This document shows positions 38,301 to 50,081 of a stretch of 64,000 nt of DNA, piece after piece. Where the stretch lies: NCBI GenBank assembly GCA_021234535.1, contig CM037845.1, positions 4,492,501 to 4,556,500 on the forward strand, read 5' to 3'. Positions within the stretch are counted from its first letter, which is position 1. Every line of letters begins with the position of its first letter. The notes below the pieces were generated by a model that did no database searches, was not told the origin of the DNA, and saw nothing but the letters and a program-made list of their open reading frames with translations. A program made the position numbers and the translations under genes. Origin of the DNA: Stichopus chloronotus (Eukaryota > Echinodermata > Holothuroidea > Aspidochirotida > Stichopodidae).

Positions 38301-41300
38301 TCTTTATATTTTACGCTTCATACAGGAAGCTGCCAGGTGCTTGATATACGATGAATCCATGCTGTTCAGGGTCGGTGTCAGTTTGAAAGTGTAAGAAGAG
38401 CCTGATGTAACCGATAATGTAAAAATTAACCGATAATGTTAAACGAACCGACAATATAGTAAAAAAGCAACCAATCATGTAAAACCAACGGTTACAGAGA
38501 TTTCTCTGAAGAGATGATAAATTGCGTACATCAGTCTTATAAGAGCACAGGTTCACATGAAACTTAAACTACGATCTTCTTTTTCCTTACAATCAAAAAA
38601 AAAAAAAACACCACAGAACATTGGCTCATCTTCTTTCGTCTAAACAGAATGTAAATGACCTCCATGGTGTTACACCACTCCCTACCAGCAGGACGTCAAT
38701 ATGCCCAGCTGTGACTGTCTCTGTAAAGTTCTTTGTTCAACATTACTGTTTTTTCCCTCATGTAATCTATTTCTGAAAAAAAAAAGGTCGTGTTTTGAAC
38801 ATTACCGTATCTTCTCTAAAATGATTGAAGGTTTGATGGAGACGTCAATATAAATGATTTTGATAAATCTTTGATGGAATTTAAATTTTGATTACATGCA
38901 GTGGTGAGTGACCGCGTTAGTTAGTAATACAAGGTCAATCTGAAAAATAAGCTACGAAAGGGTGCTAGTGATTTTTCTTTTTTAACTTTTGTCCCCTCGG
39001 CTTATCAAATTGAATTAAATGTTTCAAACAGAATTGTCTCTTTGTTAATAATTGTTTTGTAAAGAAGCAACACCTCGTTTGGTTAAAACTTACGGGATGT
39101 AAGAACAGCTCTCATAATATGATACAAACATAACAAAGGGAGCATTGCGTGTCTGCTTAACAGAACTTGATCGAAGTTCCTACTTACCGGTTTAGTTACA
39201 TGCATCAAAATCAAATAACTATATATGAAGTGAAAATTGATTATTTCTGCATGAACTTTTAACCTTCAATATGACATTTTTTTTTGTCACTACAGAAGGA
39301 AGGGTAATTTTGCGGCTATGCGGTTTACTGACTCTATAAGATTAAACATCCGGAGCGTGTGTAGCGGAATTCTTTCGGCATTGTGCTATACGTAGGCTAT
39401 TAACAGTTTGTCCAAAATGATAATGATAAGAAAAGTATACAAAAAAAAAAAAAATGAAAACAAAGAAACAAAGACAAAGCAAGTGTTGTAGACAGATCGT
39501 TTATGTTCCAAATGGAGCCGTCTGATAGGATATGAAATCGTTTTGGTAACCTAAATCACATCATAAAATCCTTGATCCTGCCGACATCAACTGGTAAAGA
39601 AATCATGATTCATCTCCACATTACATCTGTCTCAGAACACACACACACATACACACGCAGCTTTGTCTTCCATTCATTCCGAGGACCTCATTGTGCTTTC
39701 TTTTGTTTTTTCTCACTCAACCCTAACCTTAACAATAGACTCTCTATTGTTAATCTTGAGAGGACCGGAGAAATCTATTGAATTTTCTACAGAGGACCTA
39801 AAATCTATTGCTTCGGTCCTCGATCCCACCCGAAAACAAGGGCACGTACACTCACACAGACACAAAGCAACATACGAACTAAGCCTGTATGGGATAGATA
39901 ACTTATCAAGAAGAGGTAAAAAAGAAGTGGAGGGGAGGTGGGGGAGAATCTATAATTGATAGGGGAGGGAGCATTTGGAGTAGCAGATGACGACATCTCT
40001 GTTACACTTCTCGTGTTTAATAAAGAGGTACACAAAGTTATATAGCGACTCATGTGAGCTTTTGATCCTAACAGAGTCGCTGATTACGTTAATAACAAAA
40101 TGCAAACAAGTAAACAAATTAAAGTAAGTAGAAAAAAAAACGAACAAAACAAGTATTTTAGGTTATCACGTGATAAAGCAAAGCCCAGCTATATTGTTTA
40201 TTTGCACCTGCGACTTAGACGTTCAAACTCTTCCGACTGCTTCCTCATTTTGCAAAATGGCGAAGCAGGCGAGAAAATATTTTCATGATTCAATTGAAAG
40301 GAATAAATTGTATGTAAAACAAATACTGAAGTTCAAACATCAATGTCACAAAAGTACAGGAACTGTCAAGATACACGTATTTGTATTTGATTTCTTCATC
40401 TTTAGTCTGTAGGTGTATGACCAATGATGGTAATTTTCATTGGGGTATTAACGTAATCCCTCTAACGTTTACACAAAATGAACTCAAAACTAAGTTTGAT
40501 AGACACAAGCAATGCACACCAGACAGGTCTTATCTAAACACATGCGTGCCATACCCCTGCAGGGATGTATCGTACATCGACTAAGATTTGATATAGCATA
40601 ACGTAAAAGAATAAATATTTCTCGGTCATTTGGTTTGACCAAAAGTATAAATCTTTTTGGCTTGTTGAAGAGTAGTTAAAGAAAAACGAAAAAAAAAATG
40701 TATACTAACTTTATTCTTTCGTTTTTCTTTGGTGGTATAGAGGGAGGGAATTAACTTAACAAAGGTTAAGTAATATTTTGCTGTACTGGGACTTTTATTC
40801 GCCGGAGGGTTGAAAGGCCTAAATTGTCCGTTCGTTGAACTTTTTTCCTCTTTTTTTGTGTTTATCATTGTTCACAAAAGTACTTCGCTGTCAATCCATG
40901 CTTGGATATATTTTTTTCTCTCCTTTACGAGAGCGATGGACCGAACTGAAGAGAGAGAGAGAGAAAAAAAAAAGACCAAATCTATTTTATCTGTTTGTGG
41001 AAACGCCTGTCTTGTAATCCATCTCCCTACAATTTATGAGGGTATCACTCAACAAGTGTGATGAAAAGTTCGAAATCTGATGAACTCCATTTACTGCCTT
41101 GTAATCTACGGGTGACACTCCATTCGGTTTCAGAAATGGGTTAGTAGGTCGAAATTTATATATATATTTTTTCATTTGGTGACTTCTTTTTGTTTGGGTT
41201 CTCTTCGCATGGTAGCTCGCCGTGATGTTGTGTGTCGACAGACACACACACGCATGCGCGTTATTTATCAGGGAGGCCTAGTGTTATTGTTTCACACACT

Positions 41301-44300
41301 GTTTACGGCAGGCTCATTACGCCGTTAGACTGCTGCTTTTTATGATCGTCACGAGCCATATATGTACCGCGAGAGAATGCGCTTCGTTATTTTATTTTCT
41401 TTCCGAAAATAAATGTGACGTTTTATTGTCATTTTGGGGTACACTTCGAAATATATTATACAACTCAATGATTTAAGACTTTTGTGACGGGTAATATATC
41501 CAGTTACGCTCAGGGAGGTACCTCAAGATTTTATTTGCACACCTGTATCAATCCCCACGTTAAGGGTAGTAATCCGATACCGTCATAAAACACTGGGACT
41601 CGCGCGCATCGTAAACCGACCAATGAGGTTAAAGACCGAAATCTTTAAATAAACAATGTAGTAAGGGATAAAAATATATGTGTACCTCCCAAGTTCATGA
41701 CTCCTTGCTTTGTGATAGCACACCACATCAGGGGGAAAATGAAAGAAAAAAAAAATAGAAAAAGCAGAAAAACATCAGAATCTCAACCTGTCTCTTCATG
41801 AACATTGCAGTGGACTGTGATGATAACGCAGCTACCACATGGGTGTCTCTATTACGAATGTATGCATGTAGCCTACGCAGCGCCTCTGTGGCTGCCGCCT
41901 CCATGCATGTAGCACGGAGCTAGCCTATGTTTGTGAATGGGTGTATAGCTTTTCGTACACATGTACGAAATTAAGTTTACCAAATAATATCAGATATGTC
42001 ATATGCCCCAACCATTTCGAATGATAATTAAGTTGATGGGAAGAGAGATGAAATGTTGTCGTTTTTTACTTTATTAGCAACATAAACAGATACTAGAAGA
42101 ACATGGACGTCACCATCTCTGTATGTAATAAAGACACCTTGGTGTTATTCCTTTACTTTTAGTTTAATCCATCAATATGTTACCCCCATGTCGCCTCCTC
42201 CAGCACCTTTGAATAATTACACCTAATTTTCTAATTTCAAATTGATTGCATACCACCCGCCCGCAAAAGGACCATCCATGACCAATCACTTCACTACGCC
42301 ATGTTGAGGACATCTTTTTACACAGAATAGAGCTTTTCACCATCATATACCCGTAAAAATCGCTTACTGTAACAAAGAAGTCACTCTCCTTGTATGGGTC
42401 CGATTTCCCACGATGCACAAAGGACCGCCAAGATTAATGCACGGAGACTTTTTTTTAACAGATGTACGACATCAGGTGAGAATGGACTAAGTTTCTAAAG
42501 TGGAGCATTGCTTGTCTATGGATAGCTGATTTTAACGTCCAGGATATTCATAAATCTACATATAAGTCATGATATGGGCTATCCCCTTTAAAAGCCACTT
42601 TCGAACATCATATCAAATAAATTTGGTACTTGATGAAGAAGCTGCGGACTTGAGAGAAGCTCATCAGGGTCACGTACTTTTTGCAACAATATAAACATAT
42701 CATCGACCTGTGCGATTTTGCCGTGTTTCATCACCAGCACTGTTGGCCCAGTTTGACCATCCACTTAGAATGGAACTTCTACAAAGGAGTTGAAAGCTGA
42801 TAGATTATATATATCAGACTTCAGTATCAACCGCTTAGCAGACTTCTCCTCTCCCCCTGGAAATACAATTGATTAAAAGCAAGAATGGCTTTTAACTGCT
42901 ACAAAATAGACCAAAACAATGACAATAAATTAAAATATCACATTTTGATTATCCTAGGTTAGAGGATGTTGCTTAAAGAAAGACTTGCGTCTGTCTGGTA
43001 ATACGTTAAAAGTCATATCATCGTGTTTGCATTATAATTTGCAAGCAAATTAACTTATTTTAACAGTCGCTGTACTTGTTTCGCCATTTAACGTATGACC
43101 TTAATGAAGAGACTATTCGCGTATACAGCGCCACAATTGTCTTGGCCTGGTGCTAACACTATGTTGCCATACTTGAACACCAGGCTTTATAACCAAGCTT
43201 TAGACTTTTTATTAGGGACATACCCGTAAGGTACAATCATTTCAGTGTCATATATTGATATTACTACGATATATCGGTCCCTTCGCCACTGAGCCTTAAC
43301 TCGCAGCGTTAAAGCTCATATAGTATGTAAAACTTTCCACTTTTACTGTTTGGTTAGTGCTCAGTAAAGACGAAATGTCGGCCAGTAGGTCTCAGAATCA
43401 AACCCAGGGGAATGGTCGTGACAACTGCTGTGACTTTACCAGACAAGAGTTTGCAACCTTTCACATAATAACGCTGAGGAATGCTCGTAAAATACCAGAT
43501 CAATTTGACTTTGAACTACGAATATAGAAAAGGGCGAAGGACTTTGATTTAAGTCTACCAAACGACCTCACGTTACAGACCCAACGATTATCAGTAATGA
43601 GGAGGGATTGGGAAGGAACCCCCTGCCGTCCCAAAGTCAAACACTTTACGTTAGCGAACTCCTTTAGAACGTTTCTACTGTAAGTAGGGGGCAACCGCGG
43701 AGGAAATATCGTCGTAATGTATAAAGGCCCTCTATCCAGATAAGCAGCGAAATATCTGTCAGTTGCTGATATGAAACTACGCCATTTTGTCAACAGTAAT
43801 GTGCTCTATTCTCCACTGATGGACAGAGGACCGTTCAAGTCAAATTACGCATTCTGCGTATCTTCCATCAAAACCTGTCAAAGGAAATGACGTAATATGA
43901 TCGTACGCGCGAAGATCGATTCTTCCGCTCTCTGTATGATAGAACAAGCAGCATATTGCGCATGGCTGGAAGAATTTGGCTATAGTGGCTCCCATGTATG
44001 ATCTCTCAAATGCATACATCGAGCACTTTATGCATATCACAAGTGTAGCCTAGATGTACGGTCGGATCAGAATTACCTGTGCTTGCAACACACTTTTTCT
44101 TCAAAACCCATAAGTGCTTTACAGACATATACCATTATAAGAAAATGTTCTTAACCTCACCCGCGACCCTCTATCAGAAAATGGGACTTATTCGACAGCA
44201 TACAAATTATCCATGATACGCACTGATTACCACGTGAACTAGGCTACCTCGCAATTCTGAAAAAAGTAGGCACAACTCTGTCCATCCTCTCCCTTGCGAC

Positions 44301-47300
44301 CCACCCGCCCACCTCCGTCCTCTTCCCTCCCTGCCACACGTCCTCTGTCTCACATTCCCTTCTTTCAGAATGTGACGTTTCTAACCAAATGATTGAGGAG
44401 ACCTTTTCAAGTTGTGCGTGACGTATAAGGTGTGACGTTTAAGGTTTTCCCTTTTCACCCAACTCTCCCTTCTTTCACTATGTAACGGGTTCTAACAAAA
44501 TCTTTCAGGCGACCCTATCTTTTGTGTCTGACGTATAAGGCTTATTCCTTTTTACCTCAAATTGAAGTGATTTTTTTTGGGGGGGGGTGGGGGGCTGGGG
44601 GAAATGTATGTTACATAAACAGCAGCTATACCATGTGTTGGTCACGTAATGACGCGCTTGGATTCTCCGGCGCTGTAAATTGCAAAATCTGTTTATTCTT
44701 TTCCTTTTTGCTTTGTTTGTACGTTTAGTCACAATAAAGGGATTTCAGGATTCTCTCATGAGGGATTTAATGTTAACGCCCTACTGAAACTCGTTGTTTA
44801 CAAGACCCACCGGTCTGATGAGGCACAGATACCGGAGAAAGACATTAAACGTCATTTAAAATTATTTGAAACTGGTATCGACGTTTTGACATTAATGTCA
44901 TTTATTGTTTAGTAAATTCAATTGTCAACTGTTCCATCGTTACCCGCATTGATACTAACTGCAGATTCGAGTTAAGGAGGGATAGGTGATTGTGAGAAAG
45001 ACTATGCCAGGAGGATGGGTGGTTAAGTGATACCAGGGGTGTAGCCAAGTGTGTGTCGAGCGAGTAGCACGACCCACCCCTCTCTAAATCCCTAAGTTGG
45101 AATATTTCTGTCTGGTAATTTTATTGCAGATGTCAATGTGTTAAAACAATTTTTTGTCAAATTTGTCCACAAGGTGTGTGGATTCACTATCTTAACAACC
45201 ACACTGAAATCAAAGGCAGTAGTACTAGAATGACACCCCTTTTATGGGCAAATATACTTTTCAGCATCTCCCCCAGGACCCCAGTCTTATTTTGGGTGTG
45301 CGTGTACCGAGGGACTCCGAGGCAACACCTGCTGTGCTCCGGAAAAGACTCACCCTCTAAAAAATCCTGGGCCCCCGAGTAAAAATTCACATATACTTCT
45401 CTGTGAGTCTTGATCAAAAGAATCTATAAAGATGCATCCGAAAAAAAATGTGTACAGTCTCTACACTGAAAGCTAAATGATCTATTCAAAATTCTAGCTA
45501 AGTTCGACACAGTGATTCCTAGAAGCTTCACTTATAGGTAATATTTGAAGTATTCCTTACGAGTGGGACACACACAGGCGAAAAAAAGTTCAAGTTTACC
45601 TGCTCTTCTCTGGAAATTGCGAGTGAAAGGTTCTTACTTTTCTCGTCAACTCATAACATTAGCGAGATGGTCCTTTTTGCTAGAGAACACAGAAAAACCT
45701 CATGATTAGTCTCTCTGACAATTACCTGTATGTAACCTCCTTTAATACGTGTCTGTAACACCCACGAGTTAACATGTGATTCTACTGAGCGATAACCCAC
45801 GCAATTAGAATATGCACAGTAAAAATGTAGACTTAGCTGTGATTCCATAACTTGACAGCCAAAGTAATCATAATACCTACAGTATAACTGCACCTTTGAT
45901 TCCATATCTTCTCAACCAGTGTAATCATAGTACCTATATTTTGTCTGTACTTGTGATTGGATATAGCTTGACAACTAATGTAATCATAACACATAACATA
46001 TAAAGTTATACTGTACCTGTCATTCCATAACTTGACAACCACAGCAATCATAATACCTACAGTATAACTGTGCCTGACATCCATACTACTTGGCAACAAC
46101 TGTAATCATAGTGGGCTACCTACATTTTGGCTGCACATGTGATTACATACAACTTGACAACAATGTAATAATGACAATAATAATAACACCTATGCAATTA
46201 CACCGGTCCTATGATTCCATAACTTGACAACCATTGTACTTTAATTACTTGGTTATGTTTCTCTCTTCTTTTTTTCTTTATATCTCATATAGGTTTGTAT
46301 CTTCACCGGCGGCGTGGCCCAACTTTTACAAAAATACAAAAGTAAAGCAGAATTCGCACTCGTTTACACTTCCGAGGCCCATCCTTCCGATGGTTGGAAG
46401 CTAGGGCACAAATTCAGCTGCTTGAAACAACACCAGAACGTAGCAGATCGTATCCAGGCGGCTAGGTAAATCATGACGTCACTTTGACAGGGTGAAATAC
46501 TGATTATTAACAAAGTACTTGATGGAAAGCATCCAATATCTTACGAAGGCGACTAGGTTTTTACCCAGACTTGAGCCTACCACGGAAACTGAGTGCATGA
46601 ATAGCTTTTCATCCGTATGGACACGTGTGGCGGTAATAAGACGCAGTGGAGAAGTGGTCATAACAAAGTGACTTAAAGAAACAATCCATTGGCACTGTAG
46701 TCACTGCTTTACGAATTATTGTTAGGAAAATATGGTGTAAATGGTCTTTTTTACTAAAACAAATGATTAATAGTTACATTAAATGTCGTGTGACGTCAGT
46801 TATCTCTTCTTGATAAGTCCACTCTTTGAGCGTTTCTAGGTTACGGTTACTCTTTACACGAGTACTCGTGTAAGCTATGCAGATAACTATACAGAGAGAT
46901 TTACTACGGATGTAGTCGTTGCTTCTTGCAGTAACTTCCAAGTTAGTAACATTTGCGGAGAATTGTCAAGGCGAGAATGAAATCTGTTGAGATAATAATC
47001 TATTAATAAGTCGAGCAATCACTGTTCAGAAAGTCTCATGTAAGAATTGTTTCTTTTTTTTTTAATTCTTTTTTCTTTTACAGAATGATGATCGACGAAG
47101 ACGCGAAAAATTTCAAATGTTTGACTTCCGACCTTCTCAATACAGACAAGGTCAGAGTAGCGGTCGACAACATGAATAACACATTCACCTCAAGTTTCTC
47201 CTGCGGACCAATCAGAGCGTTCGCAATAGAGAACGGGAGAGTAGCGTGGACCGGACCAAACATCATGCATCTCATGAGCAATCCGCAGGAATTGATGACC

Positions 47301-47351
47301 GATAAAATAGAGGCGTGGCTTAGGGGAAGATTTGACGAGAAACAGGATTAA
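35187..47351 (+). CDS. Iodothyronine-deiodinase-like protein, cysteine form, five exons (5' end uncertain)
   Basis: Joining 35187-35345, 35712-35837, 36735-36920, 46293-46465 and 47084-47351 gives an open frame of 303 codons ending in TAA; every intron is GT-AG. Deiodinases remove iodine from thyroid hormones using a thioredoxin fold. Seen here: KPLIVLSSSISCP at about 142-154 aligns with the family's RPLVLNFGSCTUP, giving Cys153 (TGC) for selenocysteine and Ile151 for the upstream cysteine; EAHPSDGW at 185-192; QHQN with His204; RIQAAR at about 210-215; VAVDNMNN at about 240-247; and a C-terminal helix EAWL. His187 to His204 is 17 residues, as I recall for vertebrate type 3 enzyme. Vertebrate proteins are about 250-280 residues with an N-terminal membrane anchor. 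Here about 100 N-terminal residues are charged and no clear membrane segment is visible. Family membership is secure; dehalogenase activity is not shown. Another cysteine (residue 159) follows in CPLLKVC. Confidence 0.92.
35346..35711 (+). other. Intron 1 of the deiodinase-like gene
   Basis: This 366-base GT-AG intron starts gtgagt and ends with a T-rich tract and cacag. No internal feature was seen apart from T-rich and AT-rich sequence. Confidence 0.85.
35712..35837 (+). CDS. Deiodinase-like gene, exon 2 of the model (residues 54-95)
   Basis: The exon follows ttttactcacag and ends before gtaagc, in phase 0 on both sides, with 42 sense codons. It reads from ETYLGIDKDFC to AFHKDDKE, with a mildly hydrophobic stretch (LMAVHGFIPYVVAF) too short and interrupted to be a clear membrane helix. 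The exon is too short to stand out as an ORF; the support is the exact splice sites, the open frame and phase match with both neighbours. I do not recognise this N-terminal part from vertebrate deiodinases. Confidence 0.82.
35838..36734 (+). other. Intron 2 of the deiodinase-like gene
   Basis: This 897-base GT-AG intron starts gtaagc and ends ccttcttgcag. It holds an 87-codon frame at 35896-36159 that I regard as chance, and nothing else recognisable. Confidence 0.85.
36735..36920 (+). CDS. Deiodinase-like gene, exon 3 with the active-site cysteine (residues 96-157)
   Basis: The exon follows ccttcttgcag and ends before gtatatt, phase 0 on both sides. It encodes the start of the thioredoxin-like domain: a G..SPEVSVISMET strand, DISDL, then KPLIVLSSSISCPLLK. 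The TGC codon for the residue aligned with selenocysteine is at 36906-36908, so no UGA recoding is needed at this point. The exon ends four codons after that cysteine. Confidence 0.9.
39730..39752. repeat. Hairpin, 10-bp stem and 3-base loop
   Basis: TAACAATAGA-ctc-TCTATTGTTA is a perfect inverted repeat within intron 3. Outer words cgaggacc (39680) and ggtcctcg (39815) are also inverted, which may mark an old palindromic element. Confidence 0.75.
40163..40176. repeat. 14-bp palindrome TTATCACGTGATAA with E-box core
   Basis: A perfect palindrome centred on CACGTG, in intron 3. It is a plausible bHLH-zip site, but this is motif evidence only. Confidence 0.6.
40951..40972. repeat. (GA)n followed by poly-A
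   Basis: A short GA dinucleotide run is followed by A residues, within intron 3 of the deiodinase-like gene. Confidence 0.8.
44579..44604 (+). other. G-quadruplex-prone G tract in intron 3
   Basis: Runs of about 9, 6 and 5 G are separated by T and CT. Confidence 0.6.
45034..45380 (+). mobile_element. Possible degraded DNA transposon in intron 3
   Basis: CAGGGGTGTAGCCAAG at 45034 resembles the terminal motif of non-autonomous hAT-type elements, and the following 350 bases include C-rich stretches unlike the AT-rich intron. No right terminal repeat or target duplication was found. Confidence 0.3.
45838..46252. repeat. Degenerate minisatellite, about 57-bp unit, seven copies
   Basis: A unit of the form 'tgtgattccataacttgacaacc..tgtaatcataatacctac...' recurs with starts near 45838, 45895, 45951, 46018, 46075, 46138 and 46210. 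Copies differ by substitutions and small insertions (56-72 bp apart). An eighth, more diverged copy may precede at about 45778. The array ends about 40 bases before the exon 4 acceptor. Confidence 0.8.
46293..46465 (+). CDS. Deiodinase-like gene, exon 4 with catalytic histidines (residues 158-215, last codon split)
   Basis: The exon follows tatctcatatag and ends in AG before gtaaat, splitting an arginine codon (AG + A) with the next exon. It encodes a helix VAQLLQKYK, the strand FALVYTS, the diagnostic EAHPSDGW (Glu185, His187), and QHQNVADRIQAAR (His204). These two histidines and the glutamate are the residues most conserved in deiodinases and sit at the expected spacing. From the active-site cysteine to Glu185 is 32 residues, two more than I recall for vertebrate enzymes. 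Confidence 0.93.
46690..46980 (+). repeat. Possible partial member of the dispersed repeat family
   Basis: The segment around 46792-46860 (TGACGTCAGT, then tctc...tgataa...cactcttt...gttactcttt) resembles 1747-1804 next to copy A. The similarity is short and interrupted, so membership is tentative. Confidence 0.3.
46854..46873. repeat. Perfect 20-bp palindrome TTACACGAGTACTCGTGTAA
   Basis: The sequence is its own reverse complement over all 20 bases. It lies in intron 4 of the deiodinase-like gene, 62 bases after a TGACGTCA site. Confidence 0.9.
47084..47351 (+). CDS. Deiodinase-like gene, last exon and stop (residues 215-303)
   Basis: The exon follows ttttcttttacag. Its first A completes the split arginine codon, then 88 codons and TAA follow. 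It carries KVRVAVDNMNN, matching the family's VDNM-type strand, IRAFAIENGRVAWTGP, matching the strand-turn-strand near the C terminus, and a final helix DKIEAWLRG. An extra segment of about ten residues (DAKNFKCLTSDLL) lies before the VDNM strand compared with vertebrate enzymes as I remember them. The glutamate that usually precedes the conserved arginine in the ERLY motif is isoleucine (PIRAF). Confidence 0.93.
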
Positions 47352-48155
47352 GAATTTACGAAAAAAAAAAAATCTTCATCTCAAATGAAACGTTCATTCT
47401 GCGAGGAGATATTGCGAAACACCCATCTGTTATTTCAAATACAAGGGATTGTTAAATCACCGTTGAAAGCAGAACCATGCGAATTAAATTATGAATATTC
47501 ATCGAATATTCAACAGAAAGCTCCTCTAAAAGAATAAGAACGAATCATTCTCACAGCGTTACTCGATTTCGATATTATCGTATTTATTTAGTTATATAGC
47601 TGAAGATTTTTTTTTGTACATAAAATTGTAGATGTTTATTATATATCTGTCCACAGAGGAACATTGCAGACAATATTGCAAAAATAGTCCATAATGATAT
47701 ACGCAAAACAGCAAATCAAGAATAAGAAAAAAACATAAGTACTAATAATGTCATTAACACTTTTATTGAAAAGAAGACAAAATCAAAACAACCTTTTCCT
47801 CGTCCTACATTTTAAGGAGGAAAGATTTGCAGAACAATATAACTACAATAACGAAAGGTCGTACTGTTTTTAAGGAATCATCACAAAGACCCGCATATAC
47901 TAAAAATAGAAGTACGTCATAATCTCACAGATTCCTTGTTGATTTCCTTTTAATTTTCTTTTTATTTTTATTTAACTCTGTTCCGTTGACTCTTGCTGCC
48001 ACTTTGAAAAGGGTAATATTCCATATTTCTAGCTCAATGACTTTCGTTTGCCAAAAGTATACGTCTTGTGAAATGTATAAACAAAACAACACCAGAAGCG
48101 AATCAAAAGACATTAATTACAGTGAATAAAGCAAGTGAGCCATCGAAACGGGTTG
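47352..48155 (+). other. Probable 3' UTR of the deiodinase-like gene
   Basis: After the TAA the sequence is AT-rich and non-coding. The first AATAAA is at 48125-48130 and is followed at about 48148-48170 by a G/T-rich stretch, the usual arrangement for cleavage and polyadenylation. The end is therefore placed near 48145-48155. A second AATAAA lies at 48223-48228. The protein model needs no SECIS element; I did not find one by eye, but a fold-based search was not possible. Confidence 0.5.
48125..48130 (+). terminator. Candidate poly(A) signal AATAAA
   Basis: This is the first AATAAA downstream of the stop, about 775 bases away, with a G/T-rich downstream element. Such hexamers are common in AT-rich DNA, so the assignment rests on position. 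Confidence 0.45.
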
Positions 48156-50024
48156 TTCTGTATTTTGTTTACAACAGAGAGTTCTCTTTGTTTACAAGCT
48201 ATTATTTGTAAAACAATTCAATAATAAAAACAATCTAATTGATCAGATGAAAAATTCATATCGGTTATACAATAATTTGTCAGATTTGAACGATTATTAC
48301 TACAAACCGTTACCAAAAAATATTGATATCGTCAGAAACAAAGAAAAAAAAGGTAGAAACGATTAGACCACTTTGATCTGTAATCCATCAGGATGGGCCA
48401 AGTAAACAAGAAATTGTTAGAAACGATCAGTGATATTGATTGTGTGGATCAGGCAGATATGATAAACTGCTAAACTGGATCAAATAGAATGCAAGCTATA
48501 TAGAATACATAAACGTGTGGAGCAGATAACTAGAAATTAGACTGCATCGATTTACATGGATTATGTGAATCAGATATGAACTTCTGAATCTACGTCATCA
48601 AACAGAGAGTAAGATTATCCTTTTTTTACTTTGAGAAACAAATCAGGAAATTAAGTCAATTGTTACAGGCCATTAAGTTTTAACATATATAAGCCGTTAC
48701 ATGGTTTTTCGCTCAGGTTCTTATTTACTGAAATGAATGATATTCCTGTATATATCAGTATATTAACGATATTACTAAGATGTTTTTTTTTCTCTTTTAT
48801 TTCGGTTTTGAGGATGGAGAAGTAGAAGTTTTCTGGAAAATAGTTTCGAACTTTCCCAAAAGTACCTAAGTTTGATAGGTACCTGAAAATTAAATACTCT
48901 ATTTGTAGTTTTGAAATGGAACTAAGGACTTTAATTCATGGATTATGGTTTACAAACAAATTATTTAAATTTGCCATTAGTATGTCTTATACGCGATTTA
49001 AATATTGATCTTAAGATGAACCGTATAGAATTTGGTTTGGTTACGTATAGGGTTTTATCATTTATAAAATAGTATCACGATATCGTTTATTAATTACTTA
49101 CAATCTCTCACCAAAGCTGATTTATTCTATAAACAGATACGATCGGGATGATTGTAAATTTAAGATTTTTGGATATCGATTAGCAAAGAACAAAATTTAA
49201 ATCAGTTCGAACTGACTGCCAGTAAAATTGACTTTTGATGATCAACGAATAAGCCAAAGTAACAACGGGATCGATGAGAATAGCTTAGTCATTATACGGG
49301 AAATTGTCAGGTGTAGGCTAAGAAAAAAGTATGTAAAGACAGTCTGGTAGGATAAATGTGATGTAGATCATTGTAATGATACAACTTAAGTTCGTGTAAA
49401 CAAAACGTTATCCAGCATACAACAATATATCGTCTTCCTTCGCTCTCATTGATGTTTCTGATTTATCGATAATCATCACGTTCATATCGTTTGTACTAAT
49501 TGTTTTTCGTCCCACAGCCCTTTCCCCTCCTTTCTTCGTCTCAGGCTTTTGTCTTCTTTGATTTAAATGAAATAATCAAAAGATGATAGGTCAGTCCGAA
49601 ACTAATAAATTGAAGACGTGACAAAGCATAGTGATATCGATGTTTTCTTTTCCATACTGTATACTGTGTCAGTCTCCGTTTTAGGAGTTCATTTATGACA
49701 TTTTAAAATCTACCCATAATGCAGTGCCTCCTCATGATCGCCAAACGTTGACCTAACCGTGATCGATCAGAAACCATCCGGCGAACCTGGGAGGCCCAAT
49801 GGAGACACCTCCCTGTTCAAACCGACATTCATTGTGCCATATAGAGTGGTTATTTCAACCCTGCGCGAACAACCGATATGTACATTCAGTGCATATATCC
49901 AGGTTTGGATGGTGCTTGTTCTAGTCCAGATACACGTTTTTACATTTTTACAAGCAAAACATCTACAACAATATGAGCAATAGTTATAGCGACATTAAGA
50001 AATGAATAAAGTTTATTACAATGT

Positions 50025-50081
50025 ATTATACTTAAAGTATAATCGCAAAGAAATAAAAAACCTCGTAAATTGCGATTATAC
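50025..50081. repeat. Two overlapping inverted repeats that exclude each other
   Basis: ATTATACTT-a-AAGTATAAT (50025-50043) is a perfect 9-bp-arm palindrome. Its right arm overlaps GTATAATCGCAA (50037-50048), which pairs perfectly with TTGCGATTATAC (50070-50081) across a 21-base loop. Only one of the two structures can form at a time. An AATAAA lies just upstream at about 50005-50010. Confidence 0.8.

Larger units (their letters stand above)
36921..46292 (+). other. Intron 3 of the deiodinase-like gene, 9.4 kb
   Basis: This intron starts gtatatt and ends tctcatatag. It separates the active-site cysteine exon from the exon with the catalytic histidines. Inside are a 10-bp-stem hairpin at 39730-39752, a TTATCACGTGATAA palindrome at 40163-40176, a GA microsatellite near 40951-40972, a possible minus-strand promoter-like segment at 42164-42440, a G-quadruplex-prone run at about 44579-44604, a transposon-like start at 45034, and the 57-bp minisatellite up to about 46250. 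No additional coding exon was recognised. Confidence 0.8.
46466..47083 (+). other. Intron 4 of the deiodinase-like gene
   Basis: This 618-base GT-AG intron starts gtaaat and ends with a long pyrimidine tract and ttttacag. It contains a GTGACGTCA site at about 46792 and a perfect 20-bp palindrome at 46854-46873, within a stretch resembling part of the dispersed repeat family. Confidence 0.85.
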
